Source: CAZYTX01 sp964650485
GTDB lineage: Bacteria > RBG-13-61-14 > DATKZS01
Assembly: GCA_964650485.1 (NCBI GenBank)
Contig: CAZYTX010000016.1
Location: forward strand, 4,644 to 68,643
Length of the DNA: 64,000 nt
Direction: 5' to 3'
In this document: positions 8,031 through 16,593 of the stretch, piece after piece
How the letters are laid out: every line of letters starts with the position of its first letter
Position numbering within the stretch: position 1 is the first letter of the stretch
The notes under the pieces: generated by a model
The model's input: the letters and a program-made list of their open reading frames with translations, nothing else
The model's database searches: none
What the model was told of the DNA's origin: nothing
Position numbers and translations under genes: made by a program

Positions 8031-9700
8031 CCGTCAATATCGCCGGTTTCGAGCTTTACGCACTGATGGTGCCCATACTACTGGGTCTACTCGCCCTGGG
8101 CGGGCTGGTGCTTGACATGACCTTCTGGAGAGCCAGGCCCCGGGCCGTGGGCGTGTTCACCTTCATCGGCCTCCTTGCCACCATCTTCTTGCAACTGGGT
8201 CTGCACTTCTACAGGCTGGTGGGCAAAGGCCAGATGGCCAGGGCCTTCCAGGGACAGTATTACTTTGACGCCTACAGCTCATTTTTCAACTTCCTCTTCC
8301 TGATCGCCGCCTCGGTCGCGGTGCTCCTGTCTTTGTCCGCCTTCAAGGACAAGGAGGGCCACAGGGGCGAGTACTACATACTGATAGTAATAGCGACCAT
8401 CGGCATGTGCCTCATGGCCGCGGCCCACGACCTGATGATACTCTTCATCGGGATCGAGACCATGTCCATCGCGGTCTACGTGCTGGTGGGGATCGAGCGA
8501 GACAGTTGGAAATCCAGCGAGGCGTCCATCAAGTACCTCCTGGTGGGGGCCTTCGCCTCCGCGGTGCTGCTCTTCGGCATGGCCCTGGCATACGGCGCCA
8601 CCGGGGCCATAGACTACGAGCAGGTGTTCGGGGGGGTCAACAATATAATTGATCCACTGCACCAAAAGGCGCTCAGCAATGCTTCCGAGGCCGGCGAACT
8701 CTCGCTCATGGGCTACCTCCACTCCTTCGCACAGGTGGTCGAGCAAAGCCCGAGAGCGAGGATCACAGAGTACCTTACCCTGATCGGGGGTATCATGCTC
8801 ATATTCACGGGGCTGTTCTTCAAGGTGGCCGCGGTGCCCTTTCACATGTGGGCGCCGGACGTGTACGAGGGAGCGCCTACGCCCATCACAGCCTACATGG
8901 CCACCGCGGTCAAGGCCGCGGCCTTCGCCGCCATGGTCCGGCTGGTGCTCACCTGTTTCATGCCCTTGTGGGGGTTCGGGAGCCTGTACGTGGTGCTCTA
9001 CGTGCTAGCGGTCCTGACCATGACCCTGGGCAACCTGGTGGCTGTAGCGCAGACAAACCTGAAGAGGATGCTGGCTTACTCCAGCATCGCCCATGCCGGC
9101 TATCTCCTGGTGGGAGTCACGGCCATGATAGCCGCGGGACAGTTCCTGTTCGTGGGCGAGGTGGCTGATCAGGGCCAGACGGTGCTGCGGGTGTACCAGG
9201 GAGCCCGCTCGATTCTTTTCTACCTCGTGATCTACGCCTTCATGAACCTGGGCGCATTCGGGGTCATATCCGCGGTGGAGAGGGTGAAGAAGGGAGGTGA
9301 CACCCTGGAGGGCTTTTCCGGGCTGTCCCTGCGCAGCCCGGCCATGGCCGTGGTCATGGCTGTGTGCATGCTCTCCCTCACCGGCATCCCGCCGCTGGCC
9401 GGGTTCGCTTCCAAGTTCTACCTGTTCCAGGCCGCTGTCAACGTAAGGCTCTACCTGCTGGTGGTGATAGCCGTGCTCAACTCGGTGGTGAGCGCCTACT
9501 ACTACCTGCGCGTTATAGTGGTCATGTACTTCCACCCCGAGAGCGAGCCCCCGGGCCGGGCGGTGCCGGTGACCGGCGCCTACCTGGCCAATATCCTTAT
9601 GGCCTTCTTCGTGGTGTTTTTGGGAGTCGTGCCACAGTCCGTGCTGGTGTTCCTGGAAAAAGCCATCGAGCTCGGTATGATCAACCTGCCCGTACATTGA
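8027..9700 (+). CDS. nuoN: NADH-quinone oxidoreductase subunit N
   Basis: Third antiporter-like proton-pumping subunit of complex I. Conserved elements include HDLMILFIGIETMSIAVYVL, FKVAAVPFHMWAPDVYEGAP and KRMLAYSSIAHAGYLL. At 557 residues it is longer than E. coli NuoN (485). The extra residues sit in two hydrophilic loops: about 45 residues near 205-250, after YGATGAIDYEQVFG, and about 25 residues near 368-395. The ATG overlaps the nuoM stop by 4 bases. It is the last Nuo gene here, and an FHA-domain gene follows 3 nt later. Confidence 0.94.
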   Translation: MTVNIAGFELYALMVPILLGLLALGGLVLDMTFWRARPRAVGVFTFIGLLATIFLQLGLHFYRLVGKGQMARAFQGQYYFDAYSSFFNFLFLIAASVAVLLSLSAFKDKEGHRGEYYILIVIATIGMCLMAAAHDLMILFIGIETMSIAVYVLVGIERDSWKSSEASIKYLLVGAFASAVLLFGMALAYGATGAIDYEQVFGGVNNIIDPLHQKALSNASEAGELSLMGYLHSFAQVVEQSPRARITEYLTLIGGIMLIFTGLFFKVAAVPFHMWAPDVYEGAPTPITAYMATAVKAAAFAAMVRLVLTCFMPLWGFGSLYVVLYVLAVLTMTLGNLVAVAQTNLKRMLAYSSIAHAGYLLVGVTAMIAAGQFLFVGEVADQGQTVLRVYQGARSILFYLVIYAFMNLGAFGVISAVERVKKGGDTLEGFSGLSLRSPAMAVVMAVCMLSLTGIPPLAGFASKFYLFQAAVNVRLYLLVVIAVLNSVVSAYYYLRVIVVMYFHPESEPPGRAVPVTGAYLANILMAFFVVFLGVVPQSVLVFLEKAIELGMINLPVH

Positions 9701-9703
9701 CCC

Positions 9704-10381
9704 ATGCCGGGAAGTAACTACACAAGGGTAAGCACGGGCGGCGCGCCGACCGACGAAGGAAGGCCCTTCCGCGCCGCGCTCTACATCGAGAAGAGGATGG
9801 GCCACAAGGTCAGCGAAGAGCAGATCATCCTTCTTTTCGGGACCCAGATGCTCATGGGCCGCGACCCCTCGTGCGATATAGTGGTTGACGACGACAGGAT
9901 ATCAAGGAAGCATGCGCTCATAAAGATCGAGCACGAGGCCGTGCGCCTCGCAGACCTCGGGAGCACCAACGGGACAACAAGGAACAACGAGCCGCTCACA
10001 GAAGAGATAATCCTCCTGTCCGGGGACAAGCTCTGCCTGGGACAGGGCAAAACCTTCGATGCAAGGATAGTGGAACGCGAGGCAGCGGTCACCTCGGTGC
10101 GTCTCGCAAGCGGCGCGGACGCCTTTCTGCTCACGCCCCAGGAGTTCATCATCGGCGCCGCGGACCCCCCTTCGGATGACGTTGACCTCATGATATACGA
10201 CCCGGCCATACTGCAAAGGCACGCCAGGATCGAGTTCTTCGCCGGCCAGACCTTCATCGTCTCCCTGGACCAGTCCCGGCCGGTTGTGGTGAACACCAAG
10301 CCGGTCAGGGAGATGGAGATCAGGAACAACTACTTCATCGAGATAGGGGACACCCTCCTGAGATACGAGCGCATAGACTGA
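9704..10381 (+). CDS. Protein with two FHA domains
   Basis: Predicted cytosolic phosphothreonine-binding adaptor. A first, complete FHA domain covers about residues 35-125: MGRDPSCDIVVDDDRISRKH contains the conserved GR and SRKH, followed by DLGSTNGT. A second, degenerate FHA-like domain covers about 130-225, with IIGAADPPSDDVDLMIYD, LQRHARIEF and a final ...GDTLLRYERID. There is no catalytic domain. The start is 3 nt after nuoN, so it is probably co-transcribed with complex I, which suggests phospho-dependent regulation or assembly (inference). No Ser/Thr kinase is encoded in this window. Family call secure, function open. Confidence 0.85.
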   Translation: MPGSNYTRVSTGGAPTDEGRPFRAALYIEKRMGHKVSEEQIILLFGTQMLMGRDPSCDIVVDDDRISRKHALIKIEHEAVRLADLGSTNGTTRNNEPLTEEIILLSGDKLCLGQGKTFDARIVEREAAVTSVRLASGADAFLLTPQEFIIGAADPPSDDVDLMIYDPAILQRHARIEFFAGQTFIVSLDQSRPVVVNTKPVREMEIRNNYFIEIGDTLLRYERID

Positions 10382-10424
10382 TCTTTCTTTGCGTTCTTTT
10401 CCCCTTTGCGCTTAAATGTAGAAC

Positions 10425-11396
10425 ATGAGCGAACAGTACGCGGACACCATCACCATGGTGCCGGGCGTGAAGGCCGGGCATTTCTCAGACATCGAGCACG
10501 GCACCGGAACCACCGTGCTCATATTCGAGAGCGGCGCCAGGGGAGGGGTGGACGTGCGCGGCATGGCCTCCGGGAGCAGGGAGCTCTCGGTACTGGACCC
10601 GCTGCACGTGACACAGGAATGCCACGCCGTGTGCCTCTCCGGGGGGAGCGCATTCGGGCTGGCCGCGGCCGACGGGGTGATGCGCTACCTTGCCGAGAGG
10701 GACATAGGATACCTGGCACGGGTGGCGGTGGTGCCCATCGTGCCAGCGGCAATCATCTTCGACCTCTCATTCAAAAGCCACGAGGTGAGGCCGGATGCTT
10801 CCTTCGGCTACAAGGCGTGCGAGGCCGCGGGAGCCGGGCCGGTTGAGACGGGCTCTGTGGGCGCAGGCGCCGGGGCCACTGTGGGCAAGGTGCTGGGAAT
10901 GGAGAACGCGGTTAAGAGCGGGGTGGGCTCCGCCGGAGCGAGGACCGGGGACGGGGTCACGGTGGGCGCGCTCGCGGTGGTGAACAACCTGGGAGACGTG
11001 CTCGACATCGAGAGCGGCAGGATACTGGCAGGGGCCAGGGACCCGGAAACGGGAGCCTTCGCCGACTCCGCCCGCATACTCTCCGGCATGGGCGCGCCCG
11101 ACAGCCCGCCGGTGGGAGAGAGCACCAATCTCCTGGTGGTGGCCACCGACGCCGGCCTCTCCAAGGTGGACACGAACAAGCTCGCGCGCATGGCCTCAGC
11201 GGGCATGGCAAGGACATTGTCCCCGGCACATTCCACATTTGACGGAGACATAGTGTTCGCGTTCTCCACCGGGGAAAAAGCCTCGGACGTGAACCGCATC
11301 GGCGTAATCGCAGCGCGCCTCTCGGCCCTGGCAATCAACCGCGCGGTGCTCACGGCCGACTCAACAGGAATAGTCCCCGCGTTGAAAGATTTATAA
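10425..11396 (+). CDS. P1 family (DmpA/S58) self-processing peptidase
   Basis: N-terminal-nucleophile-type hydrolase of the P1/DmpA family (L-aminopeptidase/D-amidase/esterase type), 323 residues. Family members cut themselves to create a new N-terminal Ser or Thr. The signature near the expected processing site is GESTNLLVVATDAGLS. Aligning it with DmpA-type GS-x-VVATDA places the likely nucleophile at Thr234. Other family blocks are VRGMASGSRE, CLSGGSAFGLAAADGVMRYL, VPIVPAAIIFDL and STFDGDIVFAFSTG. The ATG at 10425 has no Shine-Dalgarno. A TTAAAT box ends about 7 nt before it, so the message may be leaderless. No signal peptide. It converges with the activase gene, with 1 nt between the stops. 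Confidence 0.9.
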   Translation: MSEQYADTITMVPGVKAGHFSDIEHGTGTTVLIFESGARGGVDVRGMASGSRELSVLDPLHVTQECHAVCLSGGSAFGLAAADGVMRYLAERDIGYLARVAVVPIVPAAIIFDLSFKSHEVRPDASFGYKACEAAGAGPVETGSVGAGAGATVGKVLGMENAVKSGVGSAGARTGDGVTVGALAVVNNLGDVLDIESGRILAGARDPETGAFADSARILSGMGAPDSPPVGESTNLLVVATDAGLSKVDTNKLARMASAGMARTLSPAHSTFDGDIVFAFSTGEKASDVNRIGVIAARLSALAINRAVLTADSTGIVPALKDL

Positions 11397-11397
11397 A

Positions 11398-12348
11398 TTA
11401 ATCCCTTCCCCCGATCACCGCATTTATCTTTTTTTTGACAAAGACGTCCCGGCCCCATTCCATGTGCTCGTCAGAGGGGCGCTCGATGTGCGCTAAAGTG
11501 TAGGGTTTCCCGAGCTGTGCGTACTTCGGCTCTGCCATGCGGTGGTAGGGGAGCAGCTCGATTTTCTGAAGCGACTCGAGTCCGCTGGCGAACTCGGCCA
11601 TGGAAAGGAGGTTCTCCTCGGAGTCGGTGTAGCCGGGCACCACCGGCACCCTGATGATTATGGGAACACCAAAGGCGTCTATCATTCTTATGTGCTCGAT
11701 CACCGGAGGGAGCTCGACCCCCACAATCTCCCTGTGCTTTTCCGGGTCCATCACTTTCAGGTCCAGGAGCACCAGGTCGGTGTTCTCCAGCACCCGCTGC
11801 AATCTATCTTCGCCTATTGCGGCGCTCGTATCCAGTGCGGTATGCACGTTCTCATTTTTCAGCATCCTGAACAGCTCGGCCAGGAAATGCCCCCACAGCA
11901 GGGGCTCGCCCCCGCTGGCCGTGACCCCTCCCCCGGAGGTCTCGTAGTACACACGATCGCGCATCACCTGCTCGAACAGCTCGCCCACCGTGTACCACTG
12001 CCCCATCACCTGCCGGGCCGCGGGCGGGCAGGCGTCCACGCACAAAAAGCACTTTATGCACTTCTCCGCCTCCGGTCCGCCCGGCACGGGGGCCCCGCGC
12101 TCGCACGACTCTTTGCAGGTGCCGCATCCTATGCACCTGTCCTGGAAGAAGACGAGCTCCTGCGCTGCTGTGAGGCCCTCGGGGTTATGGCACCAGGGAC
12201 ATCTTAAGGGGCAGCCCTTGAAGAACACCGTGGTCCGTATGCCTGGCCCGTCCTCGGTGGAAAAGCCCTGGATGTTGGTAACGAGTGCACTAAGGTCGTT
12301 CTTTGACTGTTCTATACTCAGGGGGGGTTCTCTCTCGCAATTTTTCAT
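11398..12348 (-). CDS. Glycyl-radical enzyme activating protein
   Basis: Radical SAM activase that installs a glycyl radical in a partner enzyme. After FSTEDGPGIRTTVFFKGC comes the radical SAM cluster CPLRCPWC (C-x3-C-x2-C). It is followed by an inserted two-cluster ferredoxin domain (CIGCGTCKESC and CIKCFLCVDAC), then ETSGGGVTASGGEPLL, all typical of the PflA/YjjW/BssD family. The frame stays open upstream, but the ATG at 12348 overlaps the stop of the preceding cyclic-nucleotide-receptor gene (ATGA) and starts directly ahead of the activase domain, giving 316 residues. No glycyl-radical enzyme is encoded anywhere in this window, so its partner is unknown. Confidence 0.9.
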   Translation of the reverse strand: MKNCEREPPLSIEQSKNDLSALVTNIQGFSTEDGPGIRTTVFFKGCPLRCPWCHNPEGLTAAQELVFFQDRCIGCGTCKESCERGAPVPGGPEAEKCIKCFLCVDACPPAARQVMGQWYTVGELFEQVMRDRVYYETSGGGVTASGGEPLLWGHFLAELFRMLKNENVHTALDTSAAIGEDRLQRVLENTDLVLLDLKVMDPEKHREIVGVELPPVIEHIRMIDAFGVPIIIRVPVVPGYTDSEENLLSMAEFASGLESLQKIELLPYHRMAEPKYAQLGKPYTLAHIERPSDEHMEWGRDVFVKKKINAVIGGRD

Positions 12349-13634
12349 GCCTTGAGCAGGGTCTCGATGGTGTTCTTCAGCCTGCCTTCTATGGTCTGGG
12401 AGAGGTCCTCCAGCATGGTCGAGTGTATGGCCAACAGCTCCTTGAACACCGGCCGCGGCAGCCTGAAGAGCACGGACTTCTTGGACGTGGTCACGTCCGC
12501 GGTGTTGAGCTTGCCCTGCACCAGGGATATCTCGCCTGCGTACTCGCCCGGTCCCAGTGTGGCCAGCTTTACCGGTCCCTTTTCCTCGTGGGTGGTGGTG
12601 ACCTCCACCTCGCCCGAGAAGATTATCCACAGGTAGCTGCCTTCCTCGCCTTCCCTTATCAGCACGGTGCCCGGGTCCGCGACCATCATCTCGAACTTGT
12701 TGGCCAAAACCTCCCTCTCCTCCTGGTCGAGGCTTCCGAAAAGGGCCACGGTCTTCCACACCTGATCCAGCGCCCGCTTCTTGAAGAAGTCGTACATGAC
12801 GGCCCTGATGTTGGGGTACTTCTCGATCAACTGGTCAAGGTCATTGCGGTTGATCCTGAGCAGTACCGTTTCCTGCGCGGTCTCGCAGCTCGCTGTCCTT
12901 ACCGAGTCCAGGAAGAAGGCCATCTCCCCGAAGAATTCGCCGTCTTTCAGGTGCGCCAGTGTTATCTTCTTGCCGCTCTTGGGATGGGTGCGGAAAACGC
13001 GCACGTCTCCCTGGCTCACTATAAAAAAGGAATCGCCTTTGGACCCCTCCTTGATCAACATGGTCCCCTTGGGTATGGTGCCCACCTGGAACCTGGAGAC
13101 CACCTGGTTGAACTCCTCCTCGCCCAGGGCCCCGAAGAGGGGAGTCTCGGGGAAGCGCCTCTCAGGCGCTTTCTCATCCTCCTCGCGCCTCTGCTTTGCA
13201 TCCTCGATCTCCTCCTCCAGGCTCTTGCCCTCCTCGGAATCGACCGCCGCGGCGACAAGTCCCGGCTCGGCGTCCGGAGGCGTGGCAGGCGGCCGCGGCG
13301 CCGCGCTGATACCACGAGCCTGGTTGAGCTCTTGGAGCTTCTCTTTCACTCCTTCCCTCTTGGGGTCGAGCTGCTCGATTATCTTGTACACGGACACCGC
13401 CTGTATGAGGAACCCGTCGTCGGCGTAAGTCTGTGCGACCTCCTCGTAGAGGTTGAATGCATCCTCCATGTTCTTGAGCCTGGTATGGATGTCCGCCAGC
13501 TTCATCTTGACGCGCATGTCCTTTGGCTGGTACTTGGCCAGGACCTGGTACTTCTCCAGGGCCTTGTCCCACTGGCCCTTTCTTAGGTACCTGGCGGCCT
13601 GGTCTTTTGTCTTGCTAAGGTCCGGTTTAGGCAT
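12345..13634 (-). CDS. TPR protein with two cyclic-nucleotide-binding domains
   Basis: Predicted cytosolic sensor of 429 residues. TPR-like helices fill about residues 8-105 (ALEKYQVLAKYQPKDMRVKM onwards), then comes an acidic linker (about 106-160) and two Crp-type cNMP-binding domains (about 162-290 and 292-420). The first keeps the phosphate-binding pattern GEMAFFLDSVRTAS with Arg. In the second, the equivalent GEISLVQGKLNTADV lacks that Arg and may not bind ligand. There is no DNA-binding domain. It starts 1 nt after the symporter stop and overlaps the activase start, so the three genes form an operon. A GGAG lies about 10 nt before the ATG. Confidence 0.86.
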   Translation of the reverse strand: MPKPDLSKTKDQAARYLRKGQWDKALEKYQVLAKYQPKDMRVKMKLADIHTRLKNMEDAFNLYEEVAQTYADDGFLIQAVSVYKIIEQLDPKREGVKEKLQELNQARGISAAPRPPATPPDAEPGLVAAAVDSEEGKSLEEEIEDAKQRREEDEKAPERRFPETPLFGALGEEEFNQVVSRFQVGTIPKGTMLIKEGSKGDSFFIVSQGDVRVFRTHPKSGKKITLAHLKDGEFFGEMAFFLDSVRTASCETAQETVLLRINRNDLDQLIEKYPNIRAVMYDFFKKRALDQVWKTVALFGSLDQEEREVLANKFEMMVADPGTVLIREGEEGSYLWIIFSGEVEVTTTHEEKGPVKLATLGPGEYAGEISLVQGKLNTADVTTSKKSVLFRLPRPVFKELLAIHSTMLEDLSQTIEGRLKNTIETLLKA

Positions 13635-13635
13635 C

Positions 13636-15099
13636 TCACGCGCTCCTCTCTCCTTTGGGTCCGCTGCCTAGTTCAAGCTCCCGGTCAAATCCGGGTATAT
13701 TTTTACGATATTCCGAAAGCTCCTGCCATACCACTCCTGAGAGCAGTATCAAGGCCACCAGGTTGGGTATGGCCATTCCCCCGTTCATAACGTCGCAGAG
13801 GTTCCACACCAGGTCAATCTTTATGGTGGCACCAATCACCAGGAAAGTACAGAAAACGAACCTGTAGAACTTTACCGCGCGCAGTCCGAACAGGTATCCC
13901 ACGCAGCGGTCGCCGTAGTAAGACCATGACAGGGAAGTGGAGTATGCAAAGAGGATCACCCCGAAGGTCACCAGCAGCCGGCCCAGCCTGGTGGTGTCGG
14001 CCACTGTGTGAAGGTCCCCGAGCCCGGTGCGGAATGCAAAGGCTGTGAGGTCCGCGCCGTTGATGTCCCCGGGCTCAGTCCACGCCCCGGTGAGTATTAT
14101 CACCAGCCCGGTGAGGGTGCATATTATGATGGTGTCTATGAACGGCTCCAGGAGCGCCACGTAGCCCTCGCGCACGGGGTATGCGGTCTTGGCGGTGGCG
14201 TGGGCTATGGGTGCGGAGCCCTGTCCGGACTCGTTGGAAAAAAGTCCGCGGCGGACCCCCATCTGCAGGGTGAAGAGGAATGCGGAGCCTGCAAACCCTC
14301 CAGTCGCCGCGGTACCGGTGAATGCATCGTGGAACACGAGCTGAAGCGCCGCGGGAACCGCTTTCAGGTTGAGCAGAATTATCACCACGGCCGCGGCAAC
14401 GTAGAAGATGCTCATGAAGGGGACCAGTCGGCTGGCAACCTTTCCGATCCTCCTGATGCCGCCAATTATCACCAGCCCCACCATGAAGGCCATTACCAGG
14501 CCCACCGCGGTGCTGCCGAGGTCTATGCCTCCCACCGGGAAAGACAAGGCGGGAAAAAGGGCCAGGAAGGCCCTGGACAGCTCCCCTGCCTGGGCCATGC
14601 ACCCGGCGCCGAAGGACCCCACACCGGCGAACACTGCAAAGGTCACGGCCAGCCACTTCCATGAGGGTCCCAGTCCGCGCTCGATAAAGTACATGGGCCC
14701 TCCGGACACGGCGCCGTCGTCGTGGATGGTCCTGTATTTCACCGCCAGGGTGCACGAGGTGAACTTGGTGGCCATGCCCACCGCGGCGGTGACCCACATC
14801 CAGAAGAGCGCCCCCGGGCCACCGTAGCGTATGGCAATGGCCACCCCGGCGATGTTGCCCACTCCTACCGTAGCGGAAAGCGCGGTTGAAAGCGCCTGGA
14901 AGTGTGAGAGGTCCCCCTGGTCCTCTTTTTTGTCGTAAACCCCGCGGGTGAGCCTGATGCCGTGCCTGATCCCCAGTATCTGTATTCCCCTCATCCTGAT
15001 GGTGAGGAATATTCCCGTGCCCACAAGGAGCACCACCAGCACATAGCTCCACAGGTAGTTATCAACCGTCTCGACCAAGGTATTGAAGGCTTCCATCAT
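13636..15099 (-). CDS. Sodium:alanine/glycine symporter (AGCS family)
   Basis: Inner-membrane secondary transporter of 487 residues with about 10-11 hydrophobic helices. AGCS hallmarks are ATVGVGNIAGVAIAIRYGGP near the N-terminus, the following segment PGALFWMWVTAAVGMATKF, GGPMYFIERGLG, and the later NESGQGSAPIAHA. Family members import alanine or glycine with sodium. Two consecutive ATGs (15099 and 15096) are possible starts, and the Shine-Dalgarno is weak. It is first in an operon with the cNMP receptor and the glycyl-radical activase. The functional link is unclear. Confidence 0.93.
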   Translation of the reverse strand: MMEAFNTLVETVDNYLWSYVLVVLLVGTGIFLTIRMRGIQILGIRHGIRLTRGVYDKKEDQGDLSHFQALSTALSATVGVGNIAGVAIAIRYGGPGALFWMWVTAAVGMATKFTSCTLAVKYRTIHDDGAVSGGPMYFIERGLGPSWKWLAVTFAVFAGVGSFGAGCMAQAGELSRAFLALFPALSFPVGGIDLGSTAVGLVMAFMVGLVIIGGIRRIGKVASRLVPFMSIFYVAAAVVIILLNLKAVPAALQLVFHDAFTGTAATGGFAGSAFLFTLQMGVRRGLFSNESGQGSAPIAHATAKTAYPVREGYVALLEPFIDTIIICTLTGLVIILTGAWTEPGDINGADLTAFAFRTGLGDLHTVADTTRLGRLLVTFGVILFAYSTSLSWSYYGDRCVGYLFGLRAVKFYRFVFCTFLVIGATIKIDLVWNLCDVMNGGMAIPNLVALILLSGVVWQELSEYRKNIPGFDRELELGSGPKGERSA

Positions 15100-15147
15100 A
15101 AGGCGGGGCCCTCCGCTTCTTTCGCCACTGATGATTTAAAAGTTAAT

Positions 15148-15174
15148 CGGGGTAGCGCACACAGCTTTTATGTC
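15148..15174 (+). repeat. Dispersed palindrome-family repeat, copy C (half element)
   Basis: Contains GGGTAGCGCACACAGCTT, the same 18 bases found on the minus strand at 28449-28466, 13 kb away. The second arm of the palindrome is missing here: the sequence goes on TTATGTC instead of the complementary arm. It sits in the 104-bp gap between the symporter and the SAM hydrolase-family gene. An 18-base exact match is far beyond chance in a window this size. Confidence 0.6.
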
Positions 15175-15203
15175 AAGAGACAACACATGGTTTACAGGTT
15201 GTG

Positions 15204-15998
15204 CTAACAAATCGTTTTCAAGTTCAGCCTCACCACCACCTCGTCCCCGGCTCCTGCGTTCAGTGCCTGCGCCGCGGAAGCGTTCTTCACCGAGACCTCT
15301 ACGCGGCCGGCCGAGCCGACAAGGGCTATGACCGCGTCCGGGTCCGCAAAGCTGTAGCATGCGGACAGCCCTTTTATCCGCTCTTCGCACACCTCGATAA
15401 ACGGCGCGGTCCCCTGCGGGATCATGGAGGCCGGTATGTTTGTCACCAGGTTCCCGAACCGGTCAACCCGGACAACCTCGCCCCTTATGAGATCGCCTTG
15501 CCTTATCGGCTCGGGCAGGCCCAGGCTCACGAGGTCCGAGACCTCGTCCCCCGCGTCGGAGAGCTCCATTCCAGCGGCCAGCCTGGCGGCTACCGGCGCG
15601 AACACGTCCCTGGCGTGGAAGGTCGCGGAGACCTCGGGCAGGAAGAGCCCGGGCCTGTTAAGCTCCACCGCCTCTTCCGCGGGGAGAAAAGCCGAGAATA
15701 TGCCGTTGTCAGGCCCCACGAAAAACCAGCCCCCTGAAGAGAGTGCTATCCCCTTACGCTCCGAGCCCACGCCCGGGTCAACCACCGCGAGGTGCACCGT
15801 GCCCCGGGGGAAATACGGCGCCGCGTCCTTGAGCGCCCAGGCCGCGGCGTACACGTCCTGGGCCGGGACCTGGTGGGTTATGTCCACCAGCCCGGCCTTT
15901 GGGAAGACGCCGAGGATCACGCCCTTGACTACGCCCACGTATGAGTCCTCCAGCCCGAAGTCCGTGACCAGGGTTATGATGCCGCTCCTCGAACCCAT
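15204..15998 (-). CDS. SAM hydrolase / SAM hydroxide adenosyltransferase (DUF62)
   Basis: 264-residue protein of the fluorinase-like family, whose characterised archaeal and bacterial members split S-adenosylmethionine into adenosine and methionine using water. Visible motifs are TLVTDFGLEDSYVGVVKG at the N-terminus, VVDPGVGSERKGI (Asp and Arg of the family triad), FVGPDNGIFS, and FHARDVFAPVAARL with the His of the triad. The C-terminal beta-barrel domain begins near RVDRFGNLVTNIP. It starts 13 nt after the stop of the preceding exported-protein gene, so it may be co-transcribed with it. The Shine-Dalgarno is weak. Confidence 0.92.
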   Translation of the reverse strand: MGSRSGIITLVTDFGLEDSYVGVVKGVILGVFPKAGLVDITHQVPAQDVYAAAWALKDAAPYFPRGTVHLAVVDPGVGSERKGIALSSGGWFFVGPDNGIFSAFLPAEEAVELNRPGLFLPEVSATFHARDVFAPVAARLAAGMELSDAGDEVSDLVSLGLPEPIRQGDLIRGEVVRVDRFGNLVTNIPASMIPQGTAPFIEVCEERIKGLSACYSFADPDAVIALVGSAGRVEVSVKNASAAQALNAGAGDEVVVRLNLKTIC

Positions 15999-16011
15999 GG
16001 CATTCTCATTA

Positions 16012-16593
16012 TTACAAGGGCCGGCGGCCGATGCGCAGGGAAAGTCCTATGGCCCTGAACAGCGGCTCCTGCTCCATGAACTCTGAGCGGGGGCATATGG
16101 CCGTGACCACGTAGGCCTGGTAATCCCGGGTCTGGCAGAATGCCAGGGCCTCCACCGGCTCTTCTCTTCTCGTGTACCTGTATTGGATCCAGGCGTATGA
16201 CTCGCCTCCTGTAAGACCGGCGCCCACGCGCGCTATCTCCAGGTCGTTAATTGACACGCTCATGCCGATGATGTTTGCCTGCAGGTAGTCAAAGGGCTCC
16301 ATCCTCTGGGTCATGTTTTCGATCAGCAGGTTGGCCATGGGGCCTGCCGGCCCCGCCCCGGGCGGGTGGGAGAAAAGCAGGGGGTTGCCGCGGCGCTTTA
16401 CAACCTCCCAGTTTTCAGGGACCGCCAGGCTTGCACTGCCGGCGTACACCCTCTTGGTCTCGCCGGGGAACGCGGGCGCCTGCACCGGCCCGTCCGTCAG
16501 GGGGACATTTTTGTCCTTTTTCTCGCACGGGCCAGAGGCCGCGCAGGCGAGCAGGCCTGCAATGATAAGCGAAGCGATTTTCATGCCCTTCAT
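16012..16593 (-). CDS. Exported lipoprotein, DcrB/PsbP-like fold (paralogue 1)
   Basis: 193-residue putative lipoprotein. It has a short signal peptide with a lipobox at GLLAC (Cys17 from the first Met, with an alternative start at Met4). The mature part reads like a DcrB/PsbP-type domain: LAVPENWEVVKRRGNPLLFS, a stretch with YLQANIIG, then GESYAWIQYRYTRREEPVEAL and a final LFRAIGLSLRI. The adjacent gene at 16590-17117 has the same order of elements (FPPEWGV, LEANLPS, AAWIEYTQRQGRRRL, FRKIAESFK), so the two look like a tandem duplication. They overlap by 4 bases. Function unknown. Confidence 0.75.
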   Translation of the reverse strand: MKGMKIASLIIAGLLACAASGPCEKKDKNVPLTDGPVQAPAFPGETKRVYAGSASLAVPENWEVVKRRGNPLLFSHPPGAGPAGPMANLLIENMTQRMEPFDYLQANIIGMSVSINDLEIARVGAGLTGGESYAWIQYRYTRREEPVEALAFCQTRDYQAYVVTAICPRSEFMEQEPLFRAIGLSLRIGRRPL

